Shown: in pieces, positions 34,881 through 43,816 of the stretch
How the letters are laid out: each line of letters begins with the position of its first letter
How positions within the stretch are numbered: the stretch's first letter is position 1
Source: Nocardiopsis flavescens
GTDB taxonomy: Bacteria > Actinomycetota > Actinomycetes > Streptosporangiales > Streptosporangiaceae
Assembly: GCF_900141985.1 (NCBI RefSeq)
Contig: NZ_FQZK01000007.1
Coordinates: 124,001 to 188,000, forward strand
Direction: 5' to 3'
DNA: 64,000 bases
The notes under the pieces: generated by a model
Databases searched by the model: none
What the model was told of the DNA's origin: nothing
The model's input: the letters and a program-made list of their open reading frames with translations, nothing else
Program-made: the position numbers and the translations under genes

Positions 34881-36056
34881 TCAGGAGTCGCGCCGGTGCC
34901 AGGCGGTGAGACGGGCGACCGCGTCGTCCAGGACCCCGTCCTTCTTGCAGAAGGCGAAGCGCAGCAGGTGCTCGCCCTCCTTCTCCCGGTCGTAGAACAC
35001 CTGCGCCGGGACCGCCGCCACCCCGGCCTCCCGGGGCAGGGCGCGGGCGATGTCCACCCCGCTCGTGTACCCCAGCGGCCTGATGTCGGCCATCACGAAG
35101 TAGGTGCCCTCGGACACTCCCACGTCGAAACCGGTCTCGGCCAGCCCGGCCGCCAGCCGGTCCCGCTTGCCCTGGAGCGCCGCGCGCTGGGCCGCGATCC
35201 ACTCCCACTCCCCGTCGATCGCGTCGGCGATCGCGAGCTGGAGCGCGCCGTTGGCGCTGAAGGTCAGGAACTGGTTGACCGTGCGCACCGCCGTCACCAG
35301 CGGCTCGGGACCCATGACCCAGCCCGTCTTCCAGCCGGTGACCGCGAACATCTTGCCCACCGAGGACACCGACACGGTGCGCTCGCGCATGCCCGGCAGG
35401 GTCGCCAGCGGCACGTGCGGCCGGCCGTCGAAGGTCAGGAACTCGTACACCTCGTCGGTGAACGCGAGGAGGTCGTGCTCGCGGCACACGGCCGCGATCT
35501 CCTCCAGCTCCGCCGCGGTGAACACCGTCCCGGTCGGGTTGTGCGGGCTGTTGACCAGCACCATGCGGGTCCGCGGCCCCACCGCGGCGCGCAGCTCCGC
35601 CGGGTCGAAGGTGAACCGGCCGGTCTCCGGGTCCGGGCGCAGGGTGACCGGGCGGCGCACCCCTCCCGCCAGCGTGATCATGGCGGCGTAGGAGTCGTAC
35701 ATCGGCTCGAACACCACGACCTCGTCGCCGTGCTCGATCAGGGCCAGCATCGCCGCGGCGATGCCCGCGGTCGCCCCCACCGTGATGTACACCTCGGAGT
35801 CGGGGTCCAGCTCGATCCCGTAGTGGCGCGACCGGTACCGGCTGACCGCCCGGCGCAGCTCCGGACGCCCCGGCCCGGGCGGGTACTGGTTGACGCCCTC
35901 CAGGATGTTGCGGGAGGCGGCCTCCAGCAGGGAGCGCGGTCCGTCGGTATCGGGGAAACCCTGGCCGAGGTTGACCGACCCGGTCTCCGTGGCGAGCCGC
36001 GTCATCTCGGCGAAGATCGTCTCACCGTACACGCGCATTCGTTCGATCAGGTGCAA
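34881..36056 (-). CDS. Class I/II PLP-dependent aminotransferase
   Basis: Fold-type I aminotransferase of 391 residues. It begins with IERMRVYGETIFAEMTRLA, followed by NLGQGFPDTDGP, as in the common actinobacterial aminotransferase (also called N-succinyldiaminopimelate or methionine-type aminotransferase). The PLP site SSVGKMFAVTGWKTGW holds the Schiff-base Lys; the PHNPTG motif is present. Start TTG 36056 is chosen because GAGG lies six bases before it and the conserved N terminus starts there; an ATG at 36038 is an alternative. The exact substrate cannot be assigned. Confidence 0.85.
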   Translation of the reverse strand: MHLIERMRVYGETIFAEMTRLATETGSVNLGQGFPDTDGPRSLLEAASRNILEGVNQYPPGPGRPELRRAVSRYRSRHYGIELDPDSEVYITVGATAGIAAAMLALIEHGDEVVVFEPMYDSYAAMITLAGGVRRPVTLRPDPETGRFTFDPAELRAAVGPRTRMVLVNSPHNPTGTVFTAAELEEIAAVCREHDLLAFTDEVYEFLTFDGRPHVPLATLPGMRERTVSVSSVGKMFAVTGWKTGWVMGPEPLVTAVRTVNQFLTFSANGALQLAIADAIDGEWEWIAAQRAALQGKRDRLAAGLAETGFDVGVSEGTYFVMADIRPLGYTSGVDIARALPREAGVAAVPAQVFYDREKEGEHLLRFAFCKKDGVLDDAVARLTAWHRRDS

Positions 36057-36130
36057 CTTCTACCTCGACAGTCCTGGGCGGCCCCGCCGGGTGTCCCTGG
36101 AGGACGCGGGGCGTCTTCGACAACCGTACG

Positions 36131-36189
36131 GCCCCACGCGTGTGGGGGCCGGGCGCCGGTCCGGTACCCGGCCCCCACACGCGTGGGGC
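36131..36189 (-). terminator. Strong terminator after cdsA
   Basis: Perfect 23-bp inverted repeat (arms 36131-36153 and 36167-36189) with a 13-base loop, between the cdsA stop and the aminotransferase start. The arms contain the core CCCCACGCGTGTGGGGG. Confidence 0.8.
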
Positions 36190-36227
36190 GGGACCCCCGG
36201 GTCCCGCCCCACGTACGCGTCGGCCCC

Positions 36228-37178
36228 TCACAGGAGCAGGGTGAGCACGATCCACACCACCGGACCCGCGATGAGAAGCGAGTCCAGCCGGTCCATCAGG
36301 CCGCCGTGGCCCGGCATGAACCGCCCCATGTCCTTGACCCCGAGGTCGCGCTTGAACAGCGACTCGATGAGGTCGCCGACCGTCGCGGCCAGCGCGACCG
36401 CCAGCCCCAGGACGACGCCGACCCACCAGGGGCCGTCCAGCATCAGCACCACGCACAGGGCCCCGGCGAGGGCACAGCCGATGACGGATCCGCCGAAGCC
36501 CTCCCAGGTCTTGTTCGGGCTGATCACCGGCGCCATCTTGTGCCGGCCCAGGAGGATGCCGGCGAAGTAGCCGCCGATGTCGCTGGAGATCGTCACCAGG
36601 ATGAACGTCACCAGGCGCTGCTGCCCGTCCTCGGGATGGGCGATCAGCAGCATCCAGGTTCCCAGCAGGAACGGCAGGTAGGCCAGGATGAACAGGCTCG
36701 CCGAGGTGTCGGCGACGAACCCGCCCGCCCCGCCCTTCAGCCGCCACACCAGGACCGCGATGGCGGTCACGGCGGTGGTCCCCACCAGCCAGTCGGCGCC
36801 GCCGAAGTAGGCGGCGGCCTGCATGGCGACGCCGCCGGCGGCCAGGGGGACCACCGCGACGTCCATGCCCTTGGCCGCGAAGGCGCGGTTCAGCTCGCGC
36901 ATCCCGATGAGCACCCCGGCGGAGGTGATCAGGGTGAACAGCGCGGGGAGGGGGAAGATCGAGAAGAAGACCAGCGCGCCCAGGAGGCATCCGCTGGCGA
37001 TGGCCAAGGGGAGGTTGCGGCCGGTCTTGACCGGCTCGCCCCCCGGTTTGTGCAGCACGAAGCGCTGCCCGGCGGCCTTGTCGGCCCCGGCGTCGCCGGG
37101 GCCGACCTGCTGAGCGTCGTCGGGTCTGTGCTCCGGCGAGTGGTCATCGCCTCCGGAGCCGCTGGAAGGAGTCGTCAC
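36228..37178 (-). CDS. cdsA: Phosphatidate cytidylyltransferase
   Basis: Membrane enzyme of 316 residues making CDP-diacylglycerol from CTP and phosphatidate. About eight hydrophobic helices follow a polar 50-residue N-terminal segment. The C-terminal signature SPNKTWEGFGGSVIG and VGDLIESLFKRDLGVKDMG...PGHGGLMDRLDSL is complete. GTG 37178 is four bases from the frr stop, with its ribosome site inside the end of frr, so cdsA is co-translated with frr, the usual order frr-cdsA. Confidence 0.94.
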   Translation of the reverse strand: MTTPSSGSGGDDHSPEHRPDDAQQVGPGDAGADKAAGQRFVLHKPGGEPVKTGRNLPLAIASGCLLGALVFFSIFPLPALFTLITSAGVLIGMRELNRAFAAKGMDVAVVPLAAGGVAMQAAAYFGGADWLVGTTAVTAIAVLVWRLKGGAGGFVADTSASLFILAYLPFLLGTWMLLIAHPEDGQQRLVTFILVTISSDIGGYFAGILLGRHKMAPVISPNKTWEGFGGSVIGCALAGALCVVLMLDGPWWVGVVLGLAVALAATVGDLIESLFKRDLGVKDMGRFMPGHGGLMDRLDSLLIAGPVVWIVLTLLL

Positions 37179-37181
37179 CGG

Positions 37182-37739
37182 CTAGACCTCAAGGAGTTCC
37201 GATTCCTTGTGCTTGAGCAGCTCGTCGATCTGGCCGACGTACTTGTGCGCCAGCTCGTCCAGCTCCTTCTGCGCGCGGTGGGCCTCGTCCTCGCCGACCT
37301 CGCCCGCCTTGACGGCCTTCTCCAGGTCGTCCTTGGCGCGGCGGCGGACGTTGCGGATCGCGATCTTGGCGTCCTCGCCCTTGGTGCGCGCGACCTTCAC
37401 GTACTCCTTGCGGCGCTCCTCGGACAGGTCCGGGAAGACGACCCGGATGACCTGGCCGTCGTCGGACGGGTTGACGCCGAGGTCGCTGTTGCGGATGGCG
37501 TTGACGATCGCGGTCCGGGAGGTGACGTCGAACGGCGAGATGACCACCATGCGCGGCTCGGGGACCGAGAAGGACGCGAGCTGGTTGATCGGCGTCTGCG
37601 TACCGTAGTACTCAGCGGTGACCTTGTTGAACGTCGCCGGGGAGGGACGCCCGGTGCGGATCGTCGCGAAGTCCTCCTTGGCGACGACGACGGCCTTCTC
37701 CATCTTCTCCTCGGCTTCGAGGAGGGTCTCTTCGGTCAT
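37182..37739 (-). CDS. frr: Ribosome recycling factor
   Basis: RRF of 185 residues, exact family length. Key features: [14 protein letters not shown] near the N terminus, [13 protein letters not shown], and the two long coiled-coil helices [21 protein letters not shown] and following. With EF-G it splits post-termination ribosomes. Lies between pyrH and cdsA in the conserved order. Confidence 0.97.
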   Translation of the reverse strand: MTEETLLEAEEKMEKAVVVAKEDFATIRTGRPSPATFNKVTAEYYGTQTPINQLASFSVPEPRMVVISPFDVTSRTAIVNAIRNSDLGVNPSDDGQVIRVVFPDLSEERRKEYVKVARTKGEDAKIAIRNVRRRAKDDLEKAVKAGEVGEDEAHRAQKELDELAHKYVGQIDELLKHKESELLEV

Positions 37740-37798
37740 GGGGCGCTCCCGGTTCTCGGCTGTGGTGTGCGTGGCTTGCGGATACCGCCGTGGCCGCC

Positions 37799-38554
37799 TC
37801 AGGCGGGGGCGGGACCGACGATGGTGCCGATCTTCTCACCCCGGACGGCACGCAGGATGTTGCCCTGGCTCATCAGGTCGAAGACGACGATGGGCAGCCC
37901 GTTGTCCATGCACAGGCTGACGGCGGTGGCGTCCATGACCTTGAGGCCGCGGGTGAGGACCTCGTTGTAGTTGAGCTTGTCGAACTTGACCGCGTCCGGG
38001 TTGCGGCGGGGGTCGGAGTCGTAGACCCCGTCGACCTGGGTGCCCTTGAGGACGGCCTGGGCGCCGATCTCCAGGGCGCGCTGGGCCGCGGTCGTGTCCG
38101 TGGAGAAGAAGGGGGCGCCCAGTCCGGCGCCGAAGATGACCACACGGCCCTTCTCCAGGTGGCGGACGGCGCGGCGGGGGATGTACGCCTCGGCGACCTG
38201 GCTCATGTGGATGGCGGTCTGGACGCGGGTGTCCACGCCCAGGCGCTCCAGGAAGTCCTGGAGGGCGAGGCAGTTGATGACGGTGCCGAGCATGCCCATG
38301 TAGTCGGCGCGACCGCGCTCGATGCCGCCCTCGGTGAGCTGGGCGCCGCGGAACATGTTGCCGCCGCCGACCACCACGGCGACCTGGATTCCCTCGGACA
38401 CGGCCTCGGCGATGGACTCGGCGACGTACTGGACGACCTCCGGGTCGATGCCCAGGCCGCCCCCGCCGGCGAACGCCTCACCGGAGAGCTTGAGCATCAC
38501 GCGCTTCCAGCCTGCGTCGTGCATGGCGGGTTCGGTGTTCGTCGCTGCGTTCAC
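37799..38554 (-). CDS. pyrH: UMP kinase
   Basis: UMP kinase of 251 residues making UDP from UMP and ATP. Motifs: [14 protein letters not shown] (nucleotide binding), [47 protein letters not shown] acidic loop and [14 protein letters not shown]. The GTG at 38554 is used because GGGAGG precedes it; an ATG at 38524 would start at MHDAGWKRV. Next is frr 60 bases on. Confidence 0.96.
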   Translation of the reverse strand: MNAATNTEPAMHDAGWKRVMLKLSGEAFAGGGGLGIDPEVVQYVAESIAEAVSEGIQVAVVVGGGNMFRGAQLTEGGIERGRADYMGMLGTVINCLALQDFLERLGVDTRVQTAIHMSQVAEAYIPRRAVRHLEKGRVVIFGAGLGAPFFSTDTTAAQRALEIGAQAVLKGTQVDGVYDSDPRRNPDAVKFDKLNYNEVLTRGLKVMDATAVSLCMDNGLPIVVFDLMSQGNILRAVRGEKIGTIVGPAPA

Positions 38555-38660
38555 GGCCTGTGGCCTCCCTTGTCGTCCCCGAGCGGCACAGGGTCCCCCG
38601 AGTGCTCCTGCTGCGGTCGGCGGGGGCACCCACGCCCCCGAAACCGCCTATATCCACCGA

Positions 38661-38692
38661 AGGTGCCGGGGAGAACGTTCTCCCCGGCACCT
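38661..38692 (-). terminator. Terminator hairpin after tsf
   Basis: Near-perfect palindrome with 15-bp arms AGGTGCCGGGGAGAA / TTCTCCCCGGCACCT around CG, 16 bases past the tsf stop and before pyrH. Confidence 0.8.
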
Positions 38693-38707
38693 CCATCATG
38701 TCAAAAC

Positions 38708-39544
38708 CTAGGCCTGGCCGACCTTGAAGCGGGCGAAGCGCTTGACCGTGACGCCGGCGGCGTCGACGATCTGCTGGACCGACTTCTTGTTCTCCTTGAC
38801 GAACGGCTGGCCGAGCAGCGTCACGTCCTTGAAGTAGCCGTTGAGGCGGCCCTCGACGATCTTGGGGATCGCCTGCTCGGGCTTGCCCTCCTCGCGGGTG
38901 GTCTGCTCGGCGATGCGGCGCTCGTTCTCGACGACCTCGGCCGGGACCTCGTCCTTGGAGACGTACTGCGGGGCCATCGCGGCGATCTGCTGCGCGAGGT
39001 CCTTGCCGACCTCTTCGTCGACCTTGTCCAGCTCGATCAGGACGCCCATGGTCGGGGGCAGGTCCGGGTCGGACTTGTGGAGGTAGGCGGAGACGAAGGC
39101 GCCGTCGAACTTGGCGAAGCGGCGGAACTCCAGCTTCTCGCCGATGATCGCGCTCTTCTCCTCGATGTAGCCCTGGAGGGACTTCCCGGGCTCGATCTCG
39201 GCGGCGGCGACGGTGGCGAGGTCGTCACTGGCCTGGGCGGCGACGAAGTCGGCGACCTGGTCGGCCAGCTCGATGAACTGGGAGTTCTTGGCGACGAAGT
39301 CGGTCTCGCAGTTGAGCTCGATCAGGGTGGCCTTGCCCTCGCCCTGCTGGCGGAGGACGACCGTGCCCTGGCCGGCGGTACGGCCCGCGCGCTTGTCGAC
39401 GGACTTGGCGCCCTTGATGCGCAGGGCCTCGACGGCCTTGTCGAAGTCGCCGTCGGCCTCGGTCAGGGCCTTCTTGCAGTCCATCATGCCCGCGCCGGTC
39501 ATGTCGCGCAGCTTCTTGACGTCCGCGGCGGTGAAGTTCGCCAT
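38708..39544 (-). CDS. tsf: Translation elongation factor Ts
   Basis: EF-Ts of 278 residues that reloads EF-Tu with GTP. The N-terminal UBA-like domain [19 protein letters not shown] and the core motif [15 protein letters not shown] are typical. It follows rpsB, as in most bacteria. Between rpsB and tsf (39545-39666) an imperfect GC hairpin is visible and could attenuate transcription. Confidence 0.97.
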   Translation of the reverse strand: MANFTAADVKKLRDMTGAGMMDCKKALTEADGDFDKAVEALRIKGAKSVDKRAGRTAGQGTVVLRQQGEGKATLIELNCETDFVAKNSQFIELADQVADFVAAQASDDLATVAAAEIEPGKSLQGYIEEKSAIIGEKLEFRRFAKFDGAFVSAYLHKSDPDLPPTMGVLIELDKVDEEVGKDLAQQIAAMAPQYVSKDEVPAEVVENERRIAEQTTREEGKPEQAIPKIVEGRLNGYFKDVTLLGQPFVKENKKSVQQIVDAAGVTVKRFARFKVGQA

Positions 39545-39666
39545 GACTGTTGGATTCCCTTGGAAGTGAAGTCTGTACGGAAGGTGAGCGGTCCGTACAC
39601 CCCGCGTGCCGCCCCGCTCGGAGGCGGAGCGGCACCGGGGTGTCGTGGGTCCCTGGGGACCGACTG

Positions 39667-40632
39667 CTACTCGGAGGCCGGGGCCTCGTCGGCCGCGGGA
39701 GCCTCGGCGGCGGGGGCCGGGGTCTCGTCGGCGGCGGGGGCCTCGGCGGCCGGGGTCTCCTCGACCGCGGGGGCCTCGGACTCGATGGCGGCCTCGACCT
39801 CGGGGGCCGGGGTCTCGACCGGGGCCTCGGTGAGGGTCTTCTCCACGTCGGCGGAGTCGGCGGTCTCACCCTTGCCTTCGAGGATCTCCCGCTCCCACTC
39901 GGCCAGGGGCTCCTCGGCGGCCTTCTGCTCACCGGCGCCGGAGCGGGTCAGCAGGCCGTCGGCCACGGCGTCGGCGATCACGCGGGTCAGCAGGCTGACA
40001 CTGCGGATGGCGTCGTCGTTACCCGGGATCGGGTAGTCGACCTCGTCCGGGTCGCAGTTGGTGTCCAGGATCGCGACGACCGGAATGTTGAGCTTCCGGG
40101 CCTCGCTGATCGCGATGTGCTCCTTCTTGGTGTCCACGATCCACACGGCGCTGGGCACGCGGGACATGTCGCGGATACCGCCGAGGGTGCGCTCCAGCTT
40201 CTCCTTCTCACGGCGGAGGTTGAGGAGCTCCTTCTTGGTGAGCGAGGAGCCGGCGACGTCGTCGAAGTCGATCTCCTCCAGCTCCTTGAGGCGCTGCAGC
40301 CGCTTGTGGACGGTGGAGAAGTTGGTGAGCATGCCGCCCAGCCAGCGCTGGTTGACGAAAGGCATGCCGACGCGGCGGGCCTGCTCGTCGATGGCCTCCT
40401 GCGCCTGCTTCTTGGTGCCGACGAACAGGACGGTGCCGCCGTGGGCGACCGTCTGCTTGACGAACTCGTAGGCGCGGTCGATGTGCGCCAGCGACTTCTG
40501 GAGGTCGATGATGTAGATGCCGTTGCGCTCCGTGAGGATGAAGCGCTTCATCTTCGGGTTCCAGCGACGGGTCTGGTGCCCGAAGTGGACGCCGCTCTCC
40601 AGGAGCTGGCGGGTCGTCACGACTGTGGCCAT
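39667..40632 (-). CDS. rpsB: 30S ribosomal protein S2
   Basis: S2 of 321 residues. Core begins [20 protein letters not shown] and includes [15 protein letters not shown] and [25 protein letters not shown]. After residue ~255 an acidic Ala/Glu/Pro tail of about 65 residues follows (repeats such as AEAPAADE), a feature of actinobacterial S2. ATG 40632 is preceded by AGGAGG. The upstream frame to 40869 is not coding. Confidence 0.97.
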   Translation of the reverse strand: MATVVTTRQLLESGVHFGHQTRRWNPKMKRFILTERNGIYIIDLQKSLAHIDRAYEFVKQTVAHGGTVLFVGTKKQAQEAIDEQARRVGMPFVNQRWLGGMLTNFSTVHKRLQRLKELEEIDFDDVAGSSLTKKELLNLRREKEKLERTLGGIRDMSRVPSAVWIVDTKKEHIAISEARKLNIPVVAILDTNCDPDEVDYPIPGNDDAIRSVSLLTRVIADAVADGLLTRSGAGEQKAAEEPLAEWEREILEGKGETADSADVEKTLTEAPVETPAPEVEAAIESEAPAVEETPAAEAPAADETPAPAAEAPAADEAPASE

Positions 40633-40912
40633 GACAGGTCCTCCTAGTGGTGGCGGGGATAGGGCTCCCCGCCTTCGGTTGTTCCTGACGCCCCGGCCGT
40701 ACCGCCACTCCGCCGAGGCGGTGTGGACCGTGGGTACGACCCCTCCGGAGGGAGGCTGGTGGACGTGCGTAGTGTGTTCGGCCCGGTGGACCACAGACGA
40801 TTCTATCCTCCGCGGGGCACGGGCCGGACCTGCGCAGGCGGCGGACCCCGCCGTTGTCCACAGGTCCACGGAAGGGGCCGCGCGCCGGGCCCGGTGCGGG
40901 GAGCCTGGAGGG
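40633..40912. promoter_or_regulatory. Divergent intergenic region rpsB / M23 peptidase
   Basis: This 280-base region must hold the rpsB-tsf promoter. No gene seen. An isolated TTGTCCACA word (40854-40862) matches the actinobacterial DnaA-box consensus, but it stands alone. Confidence 0.4.
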
Positions 40913-41425
40913 GTGCGAATCCTGCTGCTCCTGATGCTCCTCCTCCCGGCCCTCCTCCTGTCCCCGCCGCCCGCCCCGGTGCCCCCGGCGGACCGCGCCT
41001 GGAACTGGCCGCTGGACCCGCCCCCGCGGGTGCTGCGGCCCTTCGACCCGCCCGGACGCCCCTGGCTCCCCGGTCACCGGGGCGTCGACCTGGCCGCCGA
41101 GCCGGGCCGGGACGTCCTGGCCGCGGGCCCGGGCCGCGTGCACTTCGCCGGGACGGTGGCGGGCACGCCCGTGGTGTCGGTGTCCCACGGCGAACTGCGG
41201 ACCACCTATCTCCCGGTGGAGACGGACCTGGCCCGGGGCGACCCGGTGCGGGGCGGCCAGGTGATCGGCACCCTGGCCGAGGGGCCCCGGCACTGCGCGG
41301 ACCGCCCGTGCCTGCACTGGGGCCTGCTCAGCGGCCGGGAGTACCTGGACCCGCTGTCCCTCCTGGGCCCCGTGCGCACCCGTCTCCTCCCGCGTCCGGG
41401 CCCCGCCGGAACGGCCTCGCAGTGA
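40913..41425 (+). CDS. M23 family metallopeptidase (secreted)
   Basis: Small LytM/M23 peptidase of 170 residues with an N-terminal signal peptide ([17 protein letters not shown]) followed by a compact catalytic domain. Zinc ligands are in HRGVDLA (His and Asp) and CLHWGLL, the actinobacterial form of the HxHxG motif. Such enzymes cut peptidoglycan cross-links or activate amidases. GTG 40913 is the start, with GGGGAG about ten bases upstream and GGAGG adjacent. The gene is usually found next to rpsB in Streptomyces-like genomes. Confidence 0.82.
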   Translation: MRILLLLMLLLPALLLSPPPAPVPPADRAWNWPLDPPPRVLRPFDPPGRPWLPGHRGVDLAAEPGRDVLAAGPGRVHFAGTVAGTPVVSVSHGELRTTYLPVETDLARGDPVRGGQVIGTLAEGPRHCADRPCLHWGLLSGREYLDPLSLLGPVRTRLLPRPGPAGTASQ

Positions 41426-41894
41426 CCTTGCTCCCATCCGACCCGGCCGGGGTGGCCTCCGCCGCCCCGCGGGCGCCCCACCGGCCCCGGGGCGGCGGCC
41501 CCGCAGGCCGCCACAGGTCACGTCCACTGGGGTGGTGCGGCTTTCTCGCGCCTGCGTCCTTGCGGGTCATCGCGACGGTCGGCCGGTACCGGGCGGCCAC
41601 CGCACACCGGTGGGTCGCCTACCGGGGTGGACCAGGCACCGCATGCGGCGGTGGGCCGCCCTGGAGGCCGCCACCGCTGCGCATCCGCCAGGCCAGGGCC
41701 GGAAAGGTGACACCACTCGACGGGACACCATCCGCCGCCGAGCCGGACCACGGTCGGCGGGCGGCCACGGGGAGGCCGCACCCGCGGCGGACACCGGTGC
41801 CCGCCGCGGGGACCGGCTCCGGGGGCCGGTCCCACCCGGGCCCACGGGTCACCGGAGGCACCGCCGGGCGGCGGAGCGCCGGACGCGGGACGGC
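41426..41894. other. Intergenic stretch without recognisable gene
   Basis: About 470 bases between the convergent M23 and xerC genes. Several GC-rich open frames exist on both strands, but none has a ribosome site, family resemblance or normal codon pattern. A few short GC inverted repeats near 41460-41510 could be terminators. Confidence 0.4.
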
Positions 41895-42785
41895 TCAGGC
41901 CCGGGGGTGGGAGCGGCGGTAGACGTCGCGGAGGCGGTCCACGGAGACGTGGGTGTAGATCTGCGTGCTGCGCGGACTGGCGTGACCCAGGAACTCCTGG
42001 ACGCTGCGCAGGTCGGCACCGCCGTTGAGCAGGTGGGTGGCGGCGCTGTGGCGCAGGTCGTGCGGGGCGGCGTCCAGCCCCGCGGCGCGCAGGTGGGCGT
42101 GGACGTCCTCGCGGGCGCGGCGCACGTCGAGCCGTCCGCCCCGGGCCCCCAGGAACAGCGCGGGACCGCTCGTCGGGACGACCAGGTCCGGGCGGCCCGC
42201 GGCGAGCCAGTCGTCCAGGGCGTCCAGGGCGGGGGCGCCCACCGGAACGGTGCGCTCTTTATCGCCCTTGCCCACCACGCGGACCGTGCGGCGGGAGCGG
42301 TCGACGTCGTCCAGGTCCAGGGCGCACAGCTCGGCGACCCGCACGCCCGTGGCGTAGAGCAGCTCCACCACGGCCCGGCGGCGCGTTCCCACCGGGGAGC
42401 CGTCCACCGGGTGCGACAGCGCCGCCTCGGCCTGCCCCTCGTCCAGGACAGTCGGCAGGCTGCGCCGCTGGGCGGGCGCGGACAGGCGCGGCCCCGGGTC
42501 GGCGGCCAGCAGGCCCTCCCGGTGCAGGTAGCGGGTGAAGGCGCGGACGGCGGCCACCCGGCGGGCGACCGTGGACCGGCCCGCGCCCCGGTCGCGGGCG
42601 CGCGAGAGCCAGGCGCGCACCGCCGGGACGTCGAGGTCGCCCACGCCCAGGCCGTGCTCCTCCAGGTCCTCCAGGAGCGAGCGCAGGTCGGCGAGGTAGC
42701 CGCGCACGGTATGCGGGGAGCGGCCCAGCTCGCCCGCCAGGTGTGCGGCGAACCCCTCCAGCGGGTTCACCCGCGGGGCAGGCAC
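41895..42785 (-). CDS. xerC: Tyrosine recombinase XerC
   Basis: Recombinase of 296 residues. N-terminal SAM-like core-binding domain (GRSPHTVRGYLADLRSLL), catalytic residues in TGVRVAEL (Arg), GKGDKERTVP (Lys), HDLRHSAATHLL (His-x-x-Arg), LGHAS (His) and TQIYTHV (Tyr). Length and motifs are those of XerC/D acting at dif for chromosome dimer resolution. It starts at GTG 42785, overlapping the RidA gene by 19 bases. Its place next to the dprA remnant and rpsB region is the usual chromosomal one, so it is a host gene and not part of the element. Confidence 0.9.
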   Translation of the reverse strand: MPAPRVNPLEGFAAHLAGELGRSPHTVRGYLADLRSLLEDLEEHGLGVGDLDVPAVRAWLSRARDRGAGRSTVARRVAAVRAFTRYLHREGLLAADPGPRLSAPAQRRSLPTVLDEGQAEAALSHPVDGSPVGTRRRAVVELLYATGVRVAELCALDLDDVDRSRRTVRVVGKGDKERTVPVGAPALDALDDWLAAGRPDLVVPTSGPALFLGARGGRLDVRRAREDVHAHLRAAGLDAAPHDLRHSAATHLLNGGADLRSVQEFLGHASPRSTQIYTHVSVDRLRDVYRRSHPRA

Positions 42786-43120
42786 GCCACCCCGTCGATC
42801 TCCACCATGTACGTGGGGTCGATGAGGCCGCTCACCTCGACCAGCGTCGCCGTGGGCCGGTGGCCCTCGGGCAGGCGGGCCACGAGCGCGGAGCGGAACT
42901 CCTCCAGGTCGCTGATGTGGCGCAGGTAGTAGGTGAGCCGCACCAGGTGGGTCAGGTCCGCGCCGTGGCGGGCGAGGACCTCCTCGATGTTGTCGAGGAC
43001 CTGCCGTGTCTGGCCGCCGATGTCCCCGGCGACCTCGCCGTCGGGCGCAAGGGGGACCTGGCCCGAGACGAACAGCAGCGGACCGTCGGCGATCAGGGCG
43101 TCACTGTAGGACTTGGCCAT
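42767..43120 (-). CDS. RidA/YjgF family protein
   Basis: Small protein of 117 residues with the Rid fold: VSGQVPLAPDGEVAGDIGGQT at the N-terminal half and TATLVEVSGLIDP near the C terminus. The Arg that binds the imine substrate carboxylate in archetypal RidA (PARTxVEV) is replaced here (PTATLVEV), so it belongs to another Rid subgroup without that deaminase signature. Overlaps xerC. Confidence 0.82.
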   Translation of the reverse strand: MAKSYSDALIADGPLLFVSGQVPLAPDGEVAGDIGGQTRQVLDNIEEVLARHGADLTHLVRLTYYLRHISDLEEFRSALVARLPEGHRPTATLVEVSGLIDPTYMVEIDGVACLPRG

Positions 43121-43492
43121 GCCCGAACGGTACCAGCGCTCCCCCGGCGGGGCCGTGCGACGACCACGCCCCGCGCGAGTCCGGCCCCGGCGGGGGCGCC
43201 CGGGCGCGCGCGGGCGGCCGTGGCCCGCACGACGGTCCGGCCGTTGGCCGCGGGCAGGTGACGGGCGGGGAAGGCCTCCACCGCGCCCCCGCGGGTGGCC
43301 GTCGGGTCCCGGCGGAGTCGTCGGCCGCCGGGGCGGGGCCGCCCCGCACCGAGGCCGCGGGTGGTCGCGGCCCGCCCCGCGGACACCGCGCGCTCGGAAG
43401 CCGACCCGCGCCGGAACGACCCCGGCCGGGCGGCCGAAGCGGACCGGCCGTCCACGGCGGAGCCCGCTCCGGCCGCTCTCCCGCGCGCGGGG
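43121..43492. other. Intergenic stretch without recognisable gene
   Basis: 370 very GC-rich bases between ridA and the dprA remnant. No supported gene, tRNA or repeat is seen. Confidence 0.35.
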
Positions 43493-43816
43493 TCACCGGG
43501 TGCGCCGCCATCCGGCGGGGCAGCGCTCCACCAGTCCGGCGGCGGCCAGCAGCCCCAGTGCCCGCATGGTGGGCTCCAGATCCCGTCCGCAGGCCCGGGC
43601 GATGACCGCGGGTCCGCCGCCGCTCCGCGGGATCGCGTCCAGCACCCGGGCGCTCTCCGGGGCCAGTTCGGCGCTGAGCCGCACCGGGCCGGGTGCGACC
43701 CCTCCCAGCGGGCCGATCTGGTCCAGCACGTCTTCGGCGCAGGTGACGCAGGCCGCCTGCCGGTCGCGCAGGAGCAGGTGGCAGCCCGCGGACATCGCCG
43801 AGGTGACGGGGCCGGG
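43493..43816 (-). pseudogene. dprA: 3' part of dprA, fused in frame to the integrase gene
   Basis: The last 107 residues of the integrase frame are the C-terminal part of the DNA-processing protein DprA: PGPVTSAMSAGCHLLLRD, the VTCAEDVLDQIGPLGG stretch, and the winged-helix end SARVLDAIP...LGLLAAAGLVERCPAGWR. In intact DprA, PGPVTS follows the Rossmann fold loop with ...GR.V.AVPG. Everything upstream of PGPVTS is replaced by mobile-element sequence. The neighbours (xerC, M23 peptidase, rpsB) are the expected neighbours of dprA in actinobacteria, so the host gene has been split here. Confidence 0.88.

Noticed and set aside
40854..40862. TTGTCCACA, a DnaA-box-like word upstream of the M23 gene
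   Set aside because: A single copy without neighbours, dnaA or dnaN; an origin would show many boxes.
41895..42785. The tyrosine recombinase as integrase of the element
   Set aside because: It has XerC features and sits on the host side of attL in the usual chromosomal neighbourhood; the serine integrase is the element's enzyme.
43493..43816. DprA-like end as a native domain of the integrase family
   Set aside because: The match starts abruptly at PGPVTS, continues to the natural DprA end, and the neighbours are those of dprA, so gene capture by integration explains it better.
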